NCBI GenBank assembly: GCA_013115125.1
Contig: JABANN010000290.1
Location: 1 to 42,184, forward strand
Reading direction: 5' to 3'
DNA: 42,184 nucleotides
Origin: Perkinsus olseni
Lineage: Eukaryota > Perkinsozoa > Perkinsida
Within the stretch, counting starts at the first letter, position 1, and every line of letters begins with the position of its first letter. Position numbers and translations under genes: made by a program. Shown piece after piece: positions 1-11,127 of the stretch. The notes under the pieces are model-generated. The model searched no databases. It was not told the DNA's origin and saw nothing but the letters and a program-made list of their open reading frames with translations.

Positions 1-82
1 GGGTCCTTCCCCGCTCGGGCCGCTACATTTGTGAGGTACCCCGCATAGAGCGAGGCCTCCGTCCACCGAGGAGCTCACCGAA

Positions 83-603
83 ATGGAGCTCTTCAAAGAC
101 GATGTCATGCTGGAGGATCTCACTCAACGGTACGCGGTGCCCGCCACTCGTTCATTATCAATAACGATAACAAATGATCGCATCGCTATCATTTTGCTCA
201 GATTGCAGCTTATGCAACAGGGCTTAGGATGGATCAACAGATTCGATCCAGCTCAGTATAACCAAGATCCTAAATGGCGACGTGACTGCATCAGAGAAGT
301 TTCCAAGCGTCTTACTGAGCTGCTGAAAGCCAGGGATAAATTAAGCATGGCAACCCGGGTTAGCGCAAGTGTACTCAAGTATTTTAGTTCGGGAGGTGAG
401 TTGAGCGCCACTCGGCCGTGTTTCGGTTTATTCCTGAAGGCCCGATGGACCAAGACTTCGAAACGTGGAGGCAAATGGACGCAGCCGCTTATTGGTCGAT
501 ACACCGGGACGTTGATGAACTCTCTTCATTCCTGCATGCCTGTACAATAGCGCCGTGCAGCATCACCAGGGCTTTGGAGCTGATGGACGGGATCGAGAGG
601 TGA
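83..603 (+). CDS. small spliced gene, function unknown
   Basis: I do not recognise this protein. An ATG at 83 opens a frame whose best coding stretch (residues LMQQGLGWINRFD onward, from about 209) is rich in charged helix-formers. A GT-AG intron of 44 nt at 396-439 has phase 1 and joins this frame to a second open stretch beginning with MDQDFETWRQMD, ending at TGA 601-603. A 72-nt in-frame intron at 137-208 is also likely, because skipping it removes an atypical Ile/Thr-rich stretch without changing frame. With both introns removed the product is about 130 residues, without signal peptide or membrane segment. The stretch before 83 is open back to a stop at 32, so the start could lie in an exon outside the window. 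The splice model is inferred from consensus sites only. Confidence 0.4.
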
Positions 604-949
604 TAGGGACATCATCCGGGACATGTGCTAGTAACTTGAGATTTCACATTTTCGTTCCTCAGGCTTCAAGATACGTTGTTCCAGGATACAGTCGTAAGGT
701 GGTACCATTCGGGGGTGTCAACCGGTCCTAGGGAACGCCGAGCTGCATCCAACCTGATCGATCTCCGTTCGCCGCCCAAGCGCGTCCGCTCTCCTACTGT
801 GCCGCCCGAATCAGACTGCACCCGAGTCTGTAGGAGGGAGTAGTGAATCAGTACTAGTGATCGCTGAGCAAACATTGCTCAGTTGTTACTACCGAATTGG
901 TGCCTCGCACAGTGCGAGTCGCACTTTAATTTCTTTATGCTCATGCCGG

Positions 950-972
950 ATGAGTCATGCCGCATGACTCAT
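950..972. repeat. perfect short palindrome
   Basis: ATGAGTCATGC is followed almost immediately by its reverse complement, giving 11-bp arms with a one-base centre. It is one of many unrelated palindromes in the window. The rest of 604-1604 has no convincing gene. Confidence 0.7.
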
Positions 973-1119
973 GCGGTATAGCCGTAGTAGGATACCTGTT
1001 ATACCAGTCCCCTTTTCGAGCGCACAGACCTCGACTGTGGGTTGTGTTGTCACTAAGGAGTGTTGCGGGACTAACTTTGGGGTTTTATTAACCTGGAACG
1101 CGGGGCGGAATTTCCAAAA

Positions 1120-1180
1120 GGAAAAACATCCAATAAACATGCCATTCCACGGTGGAAAGGAAGATTATTGCATGTTTTCC
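1120..1180. repeat. imperfect hairpin, about 30-bp arms
   Basis: The block 1120-1150 is largely the reverse complement of 1151-1180, with a few mismatches and one indel, and the turn lies at CCACGGTGG. It could be a decayed foldback element or a recombinational palindrome. No coding potential is apparent. A looser inverted repeat follows at about 1301-1348 (AATTATTTCTTTCC against GGAAATAATT). Confidence 0.6.
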
Positions 1181-1200
1181 CTTTTTTTCGCGCGCTTCGC

Positions 1201-1261
1201 GCGCGCCCTATATGGTTCGTCGGACTAACGAGTGTCTTTGGTTCGATCCCCAGGCCCTCCA
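1201..1261 (+). other. tRNA-like 3' half, degraded
   Basis: The stretch carries a B-box-like GGTTCGATCCCC (1239-1250) followed by a CCCTCCA end. Upstream is a possible anticodon stem (TCGT/ACGA) around a seven-base loop. The residue before the presumed anticodon is not U and the T-stem has a mismatch, so this is not a working tRNA. It may be a tRNA pseudogene or the head of a tRNA-derived SINE, next to the hairpins at 1120-1180 and 1301-1348. Confidence 0.3.
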
Positions 1262-1604
1262 TTTTTCCACATTTTTTAATTGTTTCATTGTTGTGCGAGC
1301 AATTATTTCTTTCCTTCAAAACTAAAAACTTTTCGAAAGGAAATAATTCGTCGGCGCGCGTCTGGGAAACCCTGCTACCGACGATAGGACGATTTATTTT
1401 AGTTACAGGCTCGGTAGTCGCACGCCATACCGTTGGCAGTGGCTGTACACAGCGGGAGACCTCTGCGTCTTTTGCCAAGGGACTTGTGCGATAGCATTCC
1501 AAGCACGAATGTTGGGACAACTGGGGTTCAGATCACGAGACGCATTCGCTGCGTAAGTGTTGTTGAACCTTTCAAGTTAAAAGCATCTAAAACCGTCTTT
1601 CGTG

Positions 1605-2723
1605 ATGCCCCAGCTAATCAACTCGTGGAACATTCTGGCTTCTATCATTCTTCTGGCTGCCAATGGCCAGATCATGAGGCTACTGACGCACTACGCTGAC
1701 TCACCCCCCTATGGCTTCGGATTGTTCCACACTCTGGCCAACGGTCGTGGACAGCGCACGACCGCTCTCGTCGACACTGGGTCCGACTTCTTCTTCTTTG
1801 TCTGGAAGGATTGGTACGAAGCGGCGACTAAGAGGAGTTGCAGTACTATTGCCGCCGGCTGCTTCAAGTGCGAGGGTCCTTGTGCGCCTAAGCAACCGAT
1901 AAAACAGGGCGAGTATGAAGATGGTGTCAAAATCAAGGTTTTCCAGCACAAAGAGAAGATAAAGGTTGGCCAGACCTACGTCAACGACCTCGTCTTCGGG
2001 TTGATATTCGACCAGGCCCCTCCTCCAACTCAGGAGTCTCCGATCAGCATACTCGGTCTTGCCCCAGATGAGGGTGATCCGAACTTTCCCTCTCTGATGA
2101 AGCAGCTCCGGGCGAAGGGGTTTATCGGGAGCAGTATCTTCGCTCTTTATCTCTTCCCGTCCAGTCTGCCCTTACTTGACGGTGGTCTACTCCTAGGAGG
2201 AGGTGACCCGAGTTTGCATATGAACCCGATGCATTTCACCGAGCTGCGGACTGGTGATGGTTATTATATGGTCAAACTTGGTACCCTACAAGTTGGTGAT
2301 GCGCATAAAACTATCGGCATCAACGAAGACGTCACCCTTGATACCGGCACCAATTTTCTATACGTCTCGAAGCTCTATTACGACACAGTCATAAAGGATA
2401 TCAAAGCTCAGGCTAACAAGGCTGCCCGCAAGACAGTCCCGATCACGTTCGATTCTGGCAGAGACGTGTGGACTTTCCCTTGCCAATACCTGACCGTCAT
2501 GCCCCCACTGGCTTTCGGGCTGAGCGCCAAGGGAACTGTCCCATTGACGATGACCTATATGAACTATGCCAGGAACGACGAAGGTTACTGTCACTTCATT
2601 ATCAAGAAAGAAGACGATAATTCTTGGACGTTCCCTGATCGTATGCTTATTGGGAACTATTTCGAATTCCAACCTGACCAACGCCGGGTTGGAATCGCAC
2701 GACTGGCGGGCAACCGAGAGTAG
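1605..2723 (+). CDS. secreted pepsin-type aspartic protease (family A1)
   Basis: A single-exon ORF of 372 residues encodes a bilobal aspartic endopeptidase. Both catalytic motifs are present: VDTGSD near residue 57 and LDTGTN near residue 246. Between them are the hydrophobic ILGLAP stretch typical of the family (about 149) and a flap-like YEDG (about 104). The N-terminus (residues 6-20, WNILASIILLAA) is hydrophobic and fits a signal peptide, so the enzyme is probably secreted or lysosomal. Cysteines cluster at about 79-93, reminiscent of the disulfide-rich loops of protist and plant A1 proteases. There is little sequence for a propeptide, since the first motif comes at residue 57. The ATG at 1605 is chosen over the GTG three bases upstream. 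It is the only clearly intronless gene in the window. In a parasite such an enzyme would be a candidate secreted hydrolase, but that role is inference. Confidence 0.9.
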   Translation: MPQLINSWNILASIILLAANGQIMRLLTHYADSPPYGFGLFHTLANGRGQRTTALVDTGSDFFFFVWKDWYEAATKRSCSTIAAGCFKCEGPCAPKQPIKQGEYEDGVKIKVFQHKEKIKVGQTYVNDLVFGLIFDQAPPPTQESPISILGLAPDEGDPNFPSLMKQLRAKGFIGSSIFALYLFPSSLPLLDGGLLLGGGDPSLHMNPMHFTELRTGDGYYMVKLGTLQVGDAHKTIGINEDVTLDTGTNFLYVSKLYYDTVIKDIKAQANKAARKTVPITFDSGRDVWTFPCQYLTVMPPLAFGLSAKGTVPLTMTYMNYARNDEGYCHFIIKKEDDNSWTFPDRMLIGNYFEFQPDQRRVGIARLAGNRE

Positions 2724-3566
2724 CCCACCTAGTGGCTCCAGAGTTGGTGATCATTCGAGCTTCGTCCATGAGTGTTGAATTGGGATAATGAACTGAGGAG
2801 AAATCTTTCAATCTCCCCTTTGTTGCTGTTCATTCCGCTTAGTCGGAGAAATCTTATCATAACTTTATATCAAACACGGCCGGAGGACCTGGATTCTCTT
2901 GAGCCAAATATCAGGCACGACTAGCCTGTCGTGTTGAGTGAAAGGGGGCTGAGTTGTTGTCATCAGTTTTTGGCAGTGCGATTATTCAGCTGTCACCGTT
3001 ATACTCAGTGCAGCATGCGTTCACAAAGGGTTTCGCCTTCTAATGTTCCGCTAGAGACCGTTTCGTGATGAAACTTTCATCACCGCTAACCAATCACTGA
3101 TTTCACGTGGAGTTTCTCAAGTTTCCCTAGCTGTCTTTCCTCTAGGACAGTGGGAACCAACTCGAAAAACTGAAAATGAAAATGTTTTTTTGTTTACGAG
3201 TTTTTATGAAAATCGCAAAAACTGAGGTTTCTCGATCAAAAGATTCTGGCGATTTGCATAACGGTTTGACTCCAGAGTCCAGACTAGGTTCAGGATCGGA
3301 TCTTGAGAATCCCGACCGACCCCAAAGGGGTCGCTGTCGCACAAAAGGAGACAGTGGAACAAGTGGAACGCAACGCAGACTGAGAGTGAAGGTCTCGCAA
3401 GAGAGCAAGTTCAAGCAAGTGCACGAATGATGGAAGAAAGGGAGTGCTCTGGTACCGCAACCGCATTGTCGAGTACCGGCGTACTAGGGCTTCCATAGCC
3501 ATAGTGTGCGGCAAGTCAGACTTGCCAAGTCTCACTGCGATCGCTGATTTGCCACTGTCTTTTTCT

Positions 3567-3603
3567 GTATCAAGTTGGTTGGGGCCCCCAACCAACTTGA
3601 TAC
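3567..3603. repeat. perfect palindrome, 18-bp arms
   Basis: GTATCAAGTTGGTTGGGG is followed, after one base, by its exact reverse complement. A one-base loop is too tight for an ordinary hairpin, so this is best seen as a DNA palindrome or cruciform former. Confidence 0.9.
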
Positions 3604-3674
3604 AACCGGGGCAGAGAGGCAGGCGGTTCCGAATAAGGGAACAGGCCTTGAATTACTGGAGGACATAATAATTA

Positions 3675-3735
3675 GGGAAACTTAAGAAAGTATAAGTGTG
3701 ATAACTTATCACACTTATACTTTCTTGAGTTTCCC
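3675..3735. repeat. near-perfect palindrome, 30-bp arms
   Basis: The left arm begins GGGAAACTTAAGAAAG and the right arm is its reverse complement with a single mismatch. The spacer is about one base. The element is AT-rich, unlike the GC-rich palindrome 70 bp upstream, and the two share no sequence. Confidence 0.9.
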
Positions 3736-3751
3736 TGATAAGTGATTAGTG

Positions 3752-3779
3752 GGAAATAAGTCCAAGTGGACTTATTTCC
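3752..3779. repeat. perfect palindrome, 13-bp arms
   Basis: GGAAATAAGTCCA is followed after two bases by TGGACTTATTTCC. It lies 17 bp after the 30-bp-arm palindrome and is unrelated to it. Confidence 0.85.
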
Positions 3780-4572
3780 TATTTCTTATTTTCCTTATTT
3801 CTTATATAAAAAATTGGGGGGCTTGTTTCAATGGGGAAGAATGCATTCTTTCTTCCCGGCTAATAGCCGGCGGCTATATTCCCGGGAATGTCCGAAAATT
3901 CCCGGGAATGGCAAGAATGATTCATTCTTCCCACTTTTGGGCCACCCTGAATTACGTACTGGCCGGGCGTCTGGGTAGATCTAACGTCGAGACACGTAGA
4001 GATCTTGCAAGAGCAAGAATGCCGTTCAAGTTGAGCAAGCTCGGGACTCTCCAGCGGGGAGAGATCAACCTCAGACTAGCCTACAGACTGTAGGCTTATT
4101 ACTACCTTAGTTGAGCGTGCAGTGACTATCAATGATAGTCACATGATAGTATATCATGTGAACATCACCTCAGGCCTCGGCATGGCTCGCATAGCCGTTA
4201 AACGGGACCCGTTTCTCTTTGGATTCATGGAGCTGCCATGAGTCCACATGGAGCTGCCATGAGCCCATGACAGAGAATCGCCTCCCAGCTGATATTACTA
4301 CACGCAATGCTATCAGAAAGTGTCACGAAGCCGTTGCTGTTCGGCACTACTAACAAGCACTCTATGATCCATGCCTCTGGAGGCTATACGGGATGCACTA
4401 TTGATGGGGTAAACTGGAGCGCTTCGTCCCCGACGCACGCTCGTTCACCACTCATCATCGTCCGACTCTGTAGCCATCTCTTTTCCTCTAACGGCTGGAG
4501 CCGAGTCCAACAGTCCCGAGTAGGCAGTAGAACTGAACGCCGGTGGTAGAGGAATTCGCTGCGATGACCATC

Positions 4573-7127
4573 TTACCTCGCAAGTCTGTCCACGATGGCC
4601 TCGGCACTTGCCGAGTTTCTCCCCTCGCCTTCATCGTCGAGATCAGGCAAGTGGTTGTAATCCTCAGCCGTGCCAGGAAGGGTCCAAACCTATGCAAACC
4701 AGAGGGGCTTCCAAACCGATACGAAAGATACGCGGATTCCTACGAGCTCGAACCGACCCCCACCTTAATTCTGCCTTCCTCCGTCCCAGTATAAATCCGA
4801 TCGGCCTCTCCGACATCTCCTCCAGTGGAAGGAGTCCAAATGATAGCCGTCACGTCAGCTACCTCGGGATGGGTCACCAAGCGAGCGGCGCTCATTATAG
4901 GGGAGTCCTCGGGCTGAGCAGCAGGGGCATTATTCGGTGCGACAGCGAAGGAAAGAAGTCTCCGTCAGCACACTCTAATGAAAGCACTCAGCCAATGACC
5001 TGTTACCGCGGCGCTGAGGCTCCAGAGCGCCACCACTCCCGAGGTGTAGCCGGCCGCGACCATTCTGCGTTCCGTGTTGAAGGCTACGCACGAGACCCTC
5101 CCAGCCGAGCTCCGCTTGGTGTACTCTGGAGGAACGAACCTTGAGGAACTCCGATACTGTGCAGTAGAAAGCACAGATCACAGACGCTGCCGGAGTCCGG
5201 CAGCCGGACTCGGTCGAATCGCGGCACAGCTCTACCAATGTTTGAATTACCGACGACTGGTCCACAACCAGTCGTCGAAGAAATGGGTCAAAGCTACAGC
5301 GATAAGCCGCCAGGATTGTGAAGCAAACGAATCTTCATACTGCCAAATCTTTGATGGCTCGACCAGAGCCGACTGAAATCGCTGATGGAAGTAGCGGGGA
5401 GTATGCCGCCTAGGTGATCGATTAATGCCGACCACCTAGGATGGTGGGCCATCATCCTCAGAAAGACTAACGGGGAGCCGTATTATAAGGTCTTTTTAAA
5501 ATTACTTTTTCAGTCGGAGCATCCTTTTTTCATATCCCGGATTCTGTATATCATACATCGACACGCAGGCGTCATGAGCCACCAGTAACACTGTTGAGGG
5601 ATCAGATGAGTTCAGTGAGCGCGGGATGCACTGAGACAAACAGAAGACTCCCCTCGCACATCCGAGGTCGCTCCAACTTATGCTGATCGCAAATCCCGTC
5701 GTAGACATGAAAGTCTTGCTTTATTATCCCACGCTCACCAGCGCGGCAACTCCTGAGCCATCGTGGCTGCTGAATTGATGAAGGAAAGTCGGTTTGGGCG
5801 CGGTCGTCGTGTCAAAGATGAAGACCTCTCCGCCACTGCTACCAATGTAAGCTCGACCATACGAGTCGACAACCTGAGGTTGGGGAGTGTTCCAAATCTT
5901 GCATTCTTGCATTTCCTCAACGCAATTTGCTTACAACAGATGTGAGGTATGCTGATCCCTTCAGACGTTTGTTTAGCCTCCCCCCAGAGTACAGCTGGCC
6001 GCTTGGCGTCGGCTTCAACACGACGTCGACTACCCTCACCTGCCAAGACTCAATCGGGGCAGCTCAGTAGAGAAGCACCCGTAGAGGATGCAGCCTGAAG
6101 TCTCAAGCAGTGTGAAGATGCTTTCTTGCTTCGCCGTAGGAGACAATGTATACAGCATGGAAGGGCAGGGACTCCCTCTCGTTTGCGTGTACCCATGCTC
6201 AGCTTAGCCGAGAGCTCCGTCAGGGAGCACACGAGCAAAGCATTCGACTCGTGGACGCATGAGGAGGCCTCGGCCGACAAGACTTCACCAGACACCCACC
6301 GCGTTATCCAATCCAACAGTGACTATCCTTCCCGCCTCCCCAAGTGCTATCGCCGTGACGGGATGAGGCCCATGGGCGTCAAGTCGCCAAAGTAGCTTGG
6401 GCTCAGGCTGCTGCGTAGACGGTAGCGAGTACCCGACCAAAGTCCCCGACTCCGTACCTGCTGCGACACAGTCGCCCCCGAGAGACTCCAAGATCGGACT
6501 CTCAAATCGAGACCTAGCATGCCGCTCCTGAATGCCGGGTGAACACGCACACTCGAGGACTAATGAACGAGCACACAATAATGTTAGCACACAATAGGAA
6601 GCGCTGCTAGCTGAAGTATGGCCTCTTTACTCGTTGCAGCCAATAGTGTTTGACTCTCTTTTTTTATCCCCAACGGGAGAGGCTAAGGGCCGCTAAGAGA
6701 ATGTTTCCCACGAGAGTACAATGCTCAATGTTATTAGTGACGGCGGGAGGCTCCCGCCGGGAGCTCGGGCATTAGTGCAGGGCTCACCGATAACGAACTG
6801 CCTCGCCGCTTCCACTGTAGCAACAACCCTCATCTTCACGGAAGACGTCTCTCGCATTATGCACTTCCACCTGAGAGGGTTTACTCACAAGCTTCGCTCC
6901 GCCATGCCACCGGGACGGTTTTGGCGATACTATATTTATCACATTCTATTAGAATGTGAGAGGTTGTACGAAAGCGTCATGTCGGCCATACAGCCGCAGT
7001 CCGGCGTCTACCTGCCCCTTCCCTCGTACGGCGGAGGTCCACCGGTGGACTTCACTCGGTGGTAGACATTCACCGACCCCAGCTCGTCCGGTTCCACGAC
7101 TGACCAGACTCGACCGAGACGTGCCAT
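4573..7127 (-). CDS. multi-exon WD40-like beta-propeller protein
   Basis: Several minus-strand exons carry WD-repeat-like strands. Around 6285-6550 are GGDCVAAGTESGTLVGYSL and VTAIALGEAGRIVTVGLDN. Around 5740-5890 is DSYGRAYIGSSGGEVFIFDT. Around 5520-5700 is STVLLVAHDACVSMYDI. Around 5007-5120 is RVSCVAFNTERRMVAAGYTS followed by GVVALWSL. Around 4764-4913 is VTHPEVADVTAIIWTP with DRIYTGTEEGRIK. Two introns are secure: 4914-5006 (phase 0) and 4690-4763 (phase 0). The last exon opens with VWTLPGTAEDY, continues acidic, and ends at TAA 4573-4575. Joins further upstream are unresolved. Exons at 7012-7127 (an ATG at 7127, VWSVVEPDELGSVNVYHR) and about 6788-6870 probably belong to the gene. Proteins of this fold are scaffolds, and I cannot say which subfamily this is. 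Confidence 0.6.
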
Positions 7128-7304
7128 AGCAGTTGAATCCTAAAGACCACACCGTCCCGACGGCGATTTGCCGTTGAACGAATTGCGCGGTATCAATCAG
7201 ATCATAGCGGAGGAGAGCATCCTCAGTACAACCCCCAAGCCAACTCCTACTTCGTGAGCAGCGATAATAATAGTTTGTGTAGAGTTCACTTGCATGCCAC
7301 TAAC

Positions 7305-7749
7305 CGCGAATCTGAGTGTGTGGAGACTGCGTGAGTATCTTCCTCATGTATGTCGAAGCTCGCCTGGGATCATCCAGCTTAGCCTGGTCATCTCCAGCGT
7401 CATCGGCTATTTTTAGCTGCAGCGGTGACGCGTAGGCAACGTCAGTGTGCTTTTCAAACTCAATGAATCTAATCGAGATGAGAGTTCACTCACGGCAGAC
7501 GATGGAGTAGCGTCTCTCAGATTCGACCTGAGTAGTGGCAGGCTCGATCGAGTGTCTGGCCGTTGGATGAGTCGACGTAGCAGTACGTGAAGCACATGAG
7601 TTCGAGTCCCTGAAATTGCCGTCACTGAGACATGTGAGAGTTGGTAACTCACTTATCGTATCAGAGCTTGCCATTGGTGCCTTGACAAATGTCTTTGGGG
7701 GGAGAGGCGGGAGGAAGGCAAGCCCGCATCCCGTCAGCTGAAGCAGCAT
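7305..7749 (-). CDS. two exons of an unresolved minus-strand gene
   Basis: A minus-strand frame from 7749 opens with a hydrophobic MLLQLTGCGLAFLPPLPPK and runs to a strong GTGAGT donor near 7493. A second frame, about 7305-7449, reads VAYASPLQLKIADDAGDDQA and on through LDDPRRASTYMRKILTQS to a GTTAGT donor. Codon character of the second exon is good, but the phase linking the two is not settled. They could be the N-terminal part of the WD40-like gene immediately downstream, or a separate small gene with a signal-peptide-like start. Confidence 0.35.
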
Positions 7750-8862
7750 GGAAGTGCTGTAGCCGCGCAGCAGTCAACAGCCACATAGCACAATGGAACT
7801 GTGTGTTCACCAGCTTCGTACTAGCGTCCCATCATTAATTCTCTATTTCTCTCGACTGCTCCCAGGTCTATTTGGCTTTCTTCCGTTTACTGTCATTTCA
7901 ATCTACTCGTAGTGGTCTACCACATTTCCCACAACCTCTAGGCTACAACGATACAATCTATCCGACCCTGGGGCGCCTTCGAGCCACCAACTTGGGTCAT
8001 GGAGACGCTCACATCGAGGCGGTAACGGTGGGAAACGGCAAGAGATGATCGCCGCAATGGCCCAAGCTCTCAAGTCGTCGACAGACCTCTGGAGTCAATC
8101 TAGCTTTCCCTCGAGATAGCGCACCTTACTTCCATCATTAAGGAATCGAACTCTGAGAACCTCCTATAAACGGTCCAGGACAGGGACTGGTACCTATCCT
8201 CGGACAAATATCATGATACCAGCCCAGATTGGCGCGACTAGGCCTACGTAACATCAACCTTGAACCTGACGGTGCTCTCATCTTCAACAGGGGTTGAGCC
8301 GGTTATGGAGGTCCGAATGCCGCTGGTCGGACTTCGACGGTGCAAGAGTCCACTGGTGACGATCACCATGATAGTGGAGTTATCAGCACGTAACTGCACC
8401 CCATGCGTCGTGATGCGCAGCTGGTGACAACTTTCAGGACGATTGTGGGGACTTTCTGAACGATGATTGGAACCTACTATAGGGAAGGTTCCCGAGCGAA
8501 AAACAAAGTGTCAGCGAAGCTCGCTGAGCGAACCAGTGCCCAAAGGCCGCTGAGGAAGCGAAGTTCGCTGAGTGGAGGGTCTCGACGCCAAAAGATGCGG
8601 GAGACCATACAGCACTCAACACGACAATGAAAAACCATCGGAGAAATCTGCTATTGCAACCGTTACGTCGCCGGCTTAGAAGCTGAAGACGCTACACGAG
8701 AAAGATTTCGGGAGAATCTTGCTAGTCACTCAAGAGCTCACAATCGCCACCACAAGATGGCTCGGATGGGTTTAATGAAACGATATCTTCACAAGGAGCC
8801 GTCTGTCGGTCCGAGGAGGCAGCTTGACCTCTCACCTGCACGCGACCACACAGGTTTAGCGC
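7750..8862. other. intergenic region, no gene seen
   Basis: All six frames are short and of mixed composition. Around 8509-8570 an imperfect inverted/direct repeat of AGC GAA GCT CGC TGA G type occurs. Nothing else stands out. Confidence 0.5.
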
Positions 8863-10135
8863 TCACATTGAAACTGCCCTACGTACATGACGCAGATTAT
8901 CGATGGCTTTCTCGGAAGCTTCGCCAACGACTCTCTTGAGAATGCTATCAAGAGCCTCTCCGAAGGTTCTATCAACAGCTTCTTTGAGGGTTCTGTCAAC
9001 AGCTTCTTTCAGGGTTCTGTCAACAGCTTCCTCGAGGGTTCTGTCAACAGCTTCCTCGAGGGTTCTGTCAACAACTTCCTCGAGGGTTCTGTCAACAACT
9101 TCCTCGAGGGTTCTGTCAACAACTTCTTTGAGATTTCTGTCAACAGCTTCTTTGAGGACTCTGTCAAGAGCTTCTCCGAGGACTCTGTCGAGAGCTTTCT
9201 CGAGAGCTCTCTCGAGAGCTCCATCAATATTTCCCCTCACGGCCTTCTGGATGCAGCCCTCGAGCACTCCACTGCCGCCCTCCCATAAGTCAACCTGATA
9301 ATAAAGGGAAGGAGCACGTCGAAGGTTGTTTCGATGTACTTGTTGGATCCTGTAGGGAAGGCTTACCTGATGCCTCGGACTCTCGTCTCGATCCGACTCA
9401 CATCGAGAAGGACCGCTAGATCCACCAGAGGCACCAGGTGATACCTGGGAAAAAGGGCCGTGGCTCAGCAACGAACGAGTTGTAACGAGTAACGGTTATT
9501 CAATAACCTACTCGACTCTTAGCCGGTCGGCTGAGTGCGGCTGTCTTCCTGCGGGCCTGAGGGCTCCCAGCAGACGGGCTGCCGTCTGGCGCGTCGATCA
9601 CAGAGGGCCTCCTCGATTTAGAAGAGGTTGAAGACCTGGTGGTCCGAGTTGAATTGCTCGGACTTCTGGCTGTCGTCGGAATGCACATACGTAAGTGCTT
9701 GTCACACCAGGAAGAGTAATCAGCTCCCAACCTCGTCGCCGCCGACCTCACTTTATTCAAATCAGTTTTTCTAACTGCTAGGCCCAGAAGGTTATCACTC
9801 GTATGCTCAGTAAGACGCAGCTTGATGATGCTCGTCCAGCGTCGAGAAATTTCACATTGCATACAGGGAGAGAGGGCTTGCAGTATTTGCCGCTCTACAT
9901 CGTTCACGATGTAACCGGTATCAGAGATCGCCTTGTCGAGGGCCCTCAAGGAGTTTCCTTTCTTAGCAGACCATCGACCCCTACGCCTTCCAGCCCTACG
10001 GGAGCCAGTAGGGGCAGCCATTAAATCTGGAGATGACAAAACTGATAGTACGACTACCAGAATCGCACATGAGCCAGCCGAACGCAAGAATTCTTTCCTA
10101 TCTTGCGGCAAGATAGGGGAGAGTTCAGCAGACAT
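8863..10135 (-). CDS. three-exon gene with C-terminal eight-residue coiled repeats
   Basis: Two long minus-strand frames join through good splice sites. Exon 1 is 9512-10135, from an ATG at 10135 (an in-frame TTG lies just upstream). Exon 2 is 9367-9444 and exon 3 is 8863-9294, with introns of 67 nt (9445-9511) and 72 nt (9295-9366), both phase 0. The product is about 377 residues. Near residues 22-33 is a short hydrophobic stretch (SCAILVVVLSVL), possibly a membrane or signal segment. Then come a basic patch, a Ser/Thr/Pro/Arg-rich tail in exon 1 and a Ser/Gly-rich exon 2. Exon 3 is made of about ten copies of an octapeptide like VVDRTLEE or AVDRTLKE. Eight-residue spacing of hydrophobic residues suggests a helical rod. 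I recognise no family. The DNA repeat underneath is listed separately. Confidence 0.55.
8945..9215. repeat. 24-bp coding minisatellite, about 11 units
   Basis: Units resemble GTTCTGTCAACAGCTTCCTC plus GAGG, with the centre of the array nearly identical and the edges diverged. Because the period is a multiple of three, long frames stay open on both strands (plus frames at 8887-9288 and 8903-9298, minus frames at 8863-9471 and 9009-9227). The minus frame that continues through spliced exons is the likely real one. Confidence 0.9.
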
Positions 10136-11127
10136 TAGAAAATTCAATTTGCCAAATTGTTATGTCCCCTGGGGCCGGTGCTCCTAGCCGTTCAGCGCAC
10201 GAGCTATCGTCCAATTCCGTAAAAGTGACGATTTTCAAGGTTAGAAACCTCACCTCACGAAGCTGAGCAAGTTGTAGGATCGTTTTACAGTCCCTCCAGT
10301 TTTTTTACTTCCTTTCTTTTTCTCTTTTCTTTGCGAAGACTTCAAAAGTTTTCCTAAATTTTCTAAAACGCGCAAGTCAGGCAAATAACACCGCGCAGCA
10401 GATTCTTAGCAACTCTAGTTTTTCAGCATCCTATCGTCTCAGGGAACTGTCTAGCAGCGAGGCCTCGCTTAACTGTTTAGCCTAAACATCATCACATATT
10501 CCACTGGAGATAATCTCCGATTATGAAGTCTGAACTCGCGATGGTTGACGAGAACTGCAAAATTCACCCTATCAGCACGTTACAAGTTCTTAGCAACTCA
10601 CGGCGGCTGTAGCAAAATCGTTCATTCTAGCTGCGAAGTATATTCCTCATTTCAGGTCCATGCAAGACTCTCGCAGCGAGAGGCTTGGTGGAACCGAGAG
10701 GGCATCTTGTGAATACTCCATCCCAAAAATATCAGACCCAGGACTATGAACCTAGCAACGCTCGAGAGCACACCACAAGTACTGCAGTGTCTGGGCCCTA
10801 GCCACAAGGGACCAACGTCTTGAGACTCCCTTCCGCGCAAGGGTGCCTTTTCACCCCTTCGCCCGCCGCATGACACAGAGACGGCGCGAAATTGGACGTT
10901 TTTGTGCAGCAGAACTTTCCAGAGGTCCCCGGAAACCCGGGGCCCTATTTCCAACGGCGCTGAGAGAGGTTACGAGCTGTTATAGGTATACCATCTTGCT
11001 TATCGCAGCCTTCTTGCATACAGCTAGGCTTGGAATGGGGTTCGGGGTGTGCCAACAAGCCTTGTTGGCCTTGTTGAACAAGGGAGACCCGGAACAGATC
11101 TTTCCCGATATCCATGCCGCATGGACC
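10136..11127. other. intergenic region between divergent genes
   Basis: This region separates the minus-strand repeat gene from the plus-strand secreted gene. A pyrimidine-rich tract at about 10290-10335 and a GC-rich part after 10780 are visible. An open plus frame begins at 10843 but lacks coding character before 11128 and reads through an intron. No RNA gene was recognised. Confidence 0.5.

Larger units (their letters stand above)
2724..4572. other. intergenic region without genes, palindrome-rich
   Basis: No ORF here has convincing coding character. The stretch 3180-3430 is A-rich and then purine-rich. From 3560 to 4150 the sequence is a run of unrelated inverted repeats, of which the three strongest are listed separately. 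Others are at about 4122-4142 (GTGACTATCA/TGATAGTCAC) and directly after it. Confidence 0.6.

Noticed and set aside
1071-1520. Minus-strand ORF of 149 codons
   Set aside because: It runs through the hairpin and the tRNA-like remnant, its composition follows those elements, and no splice partner or domain is visible.
4608-5144. Plus-strand ORF of 178 codons
   Set aside because: It is antisense to WD40-like exons whose minus-strand frames fit the family and splice sites.
8945-9215. CRISPR-like array
   Set aside because: The repeats are contiguous, without spacers, and lie in a eukaryotic coding exon.
8887-9298. Two plus-strand ORFs of about 130 codons over the minisatellite
   Set aside because: They are open only because the 24-bp period keeps every frame without stops. 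The minus frame is supported by flanking exons.
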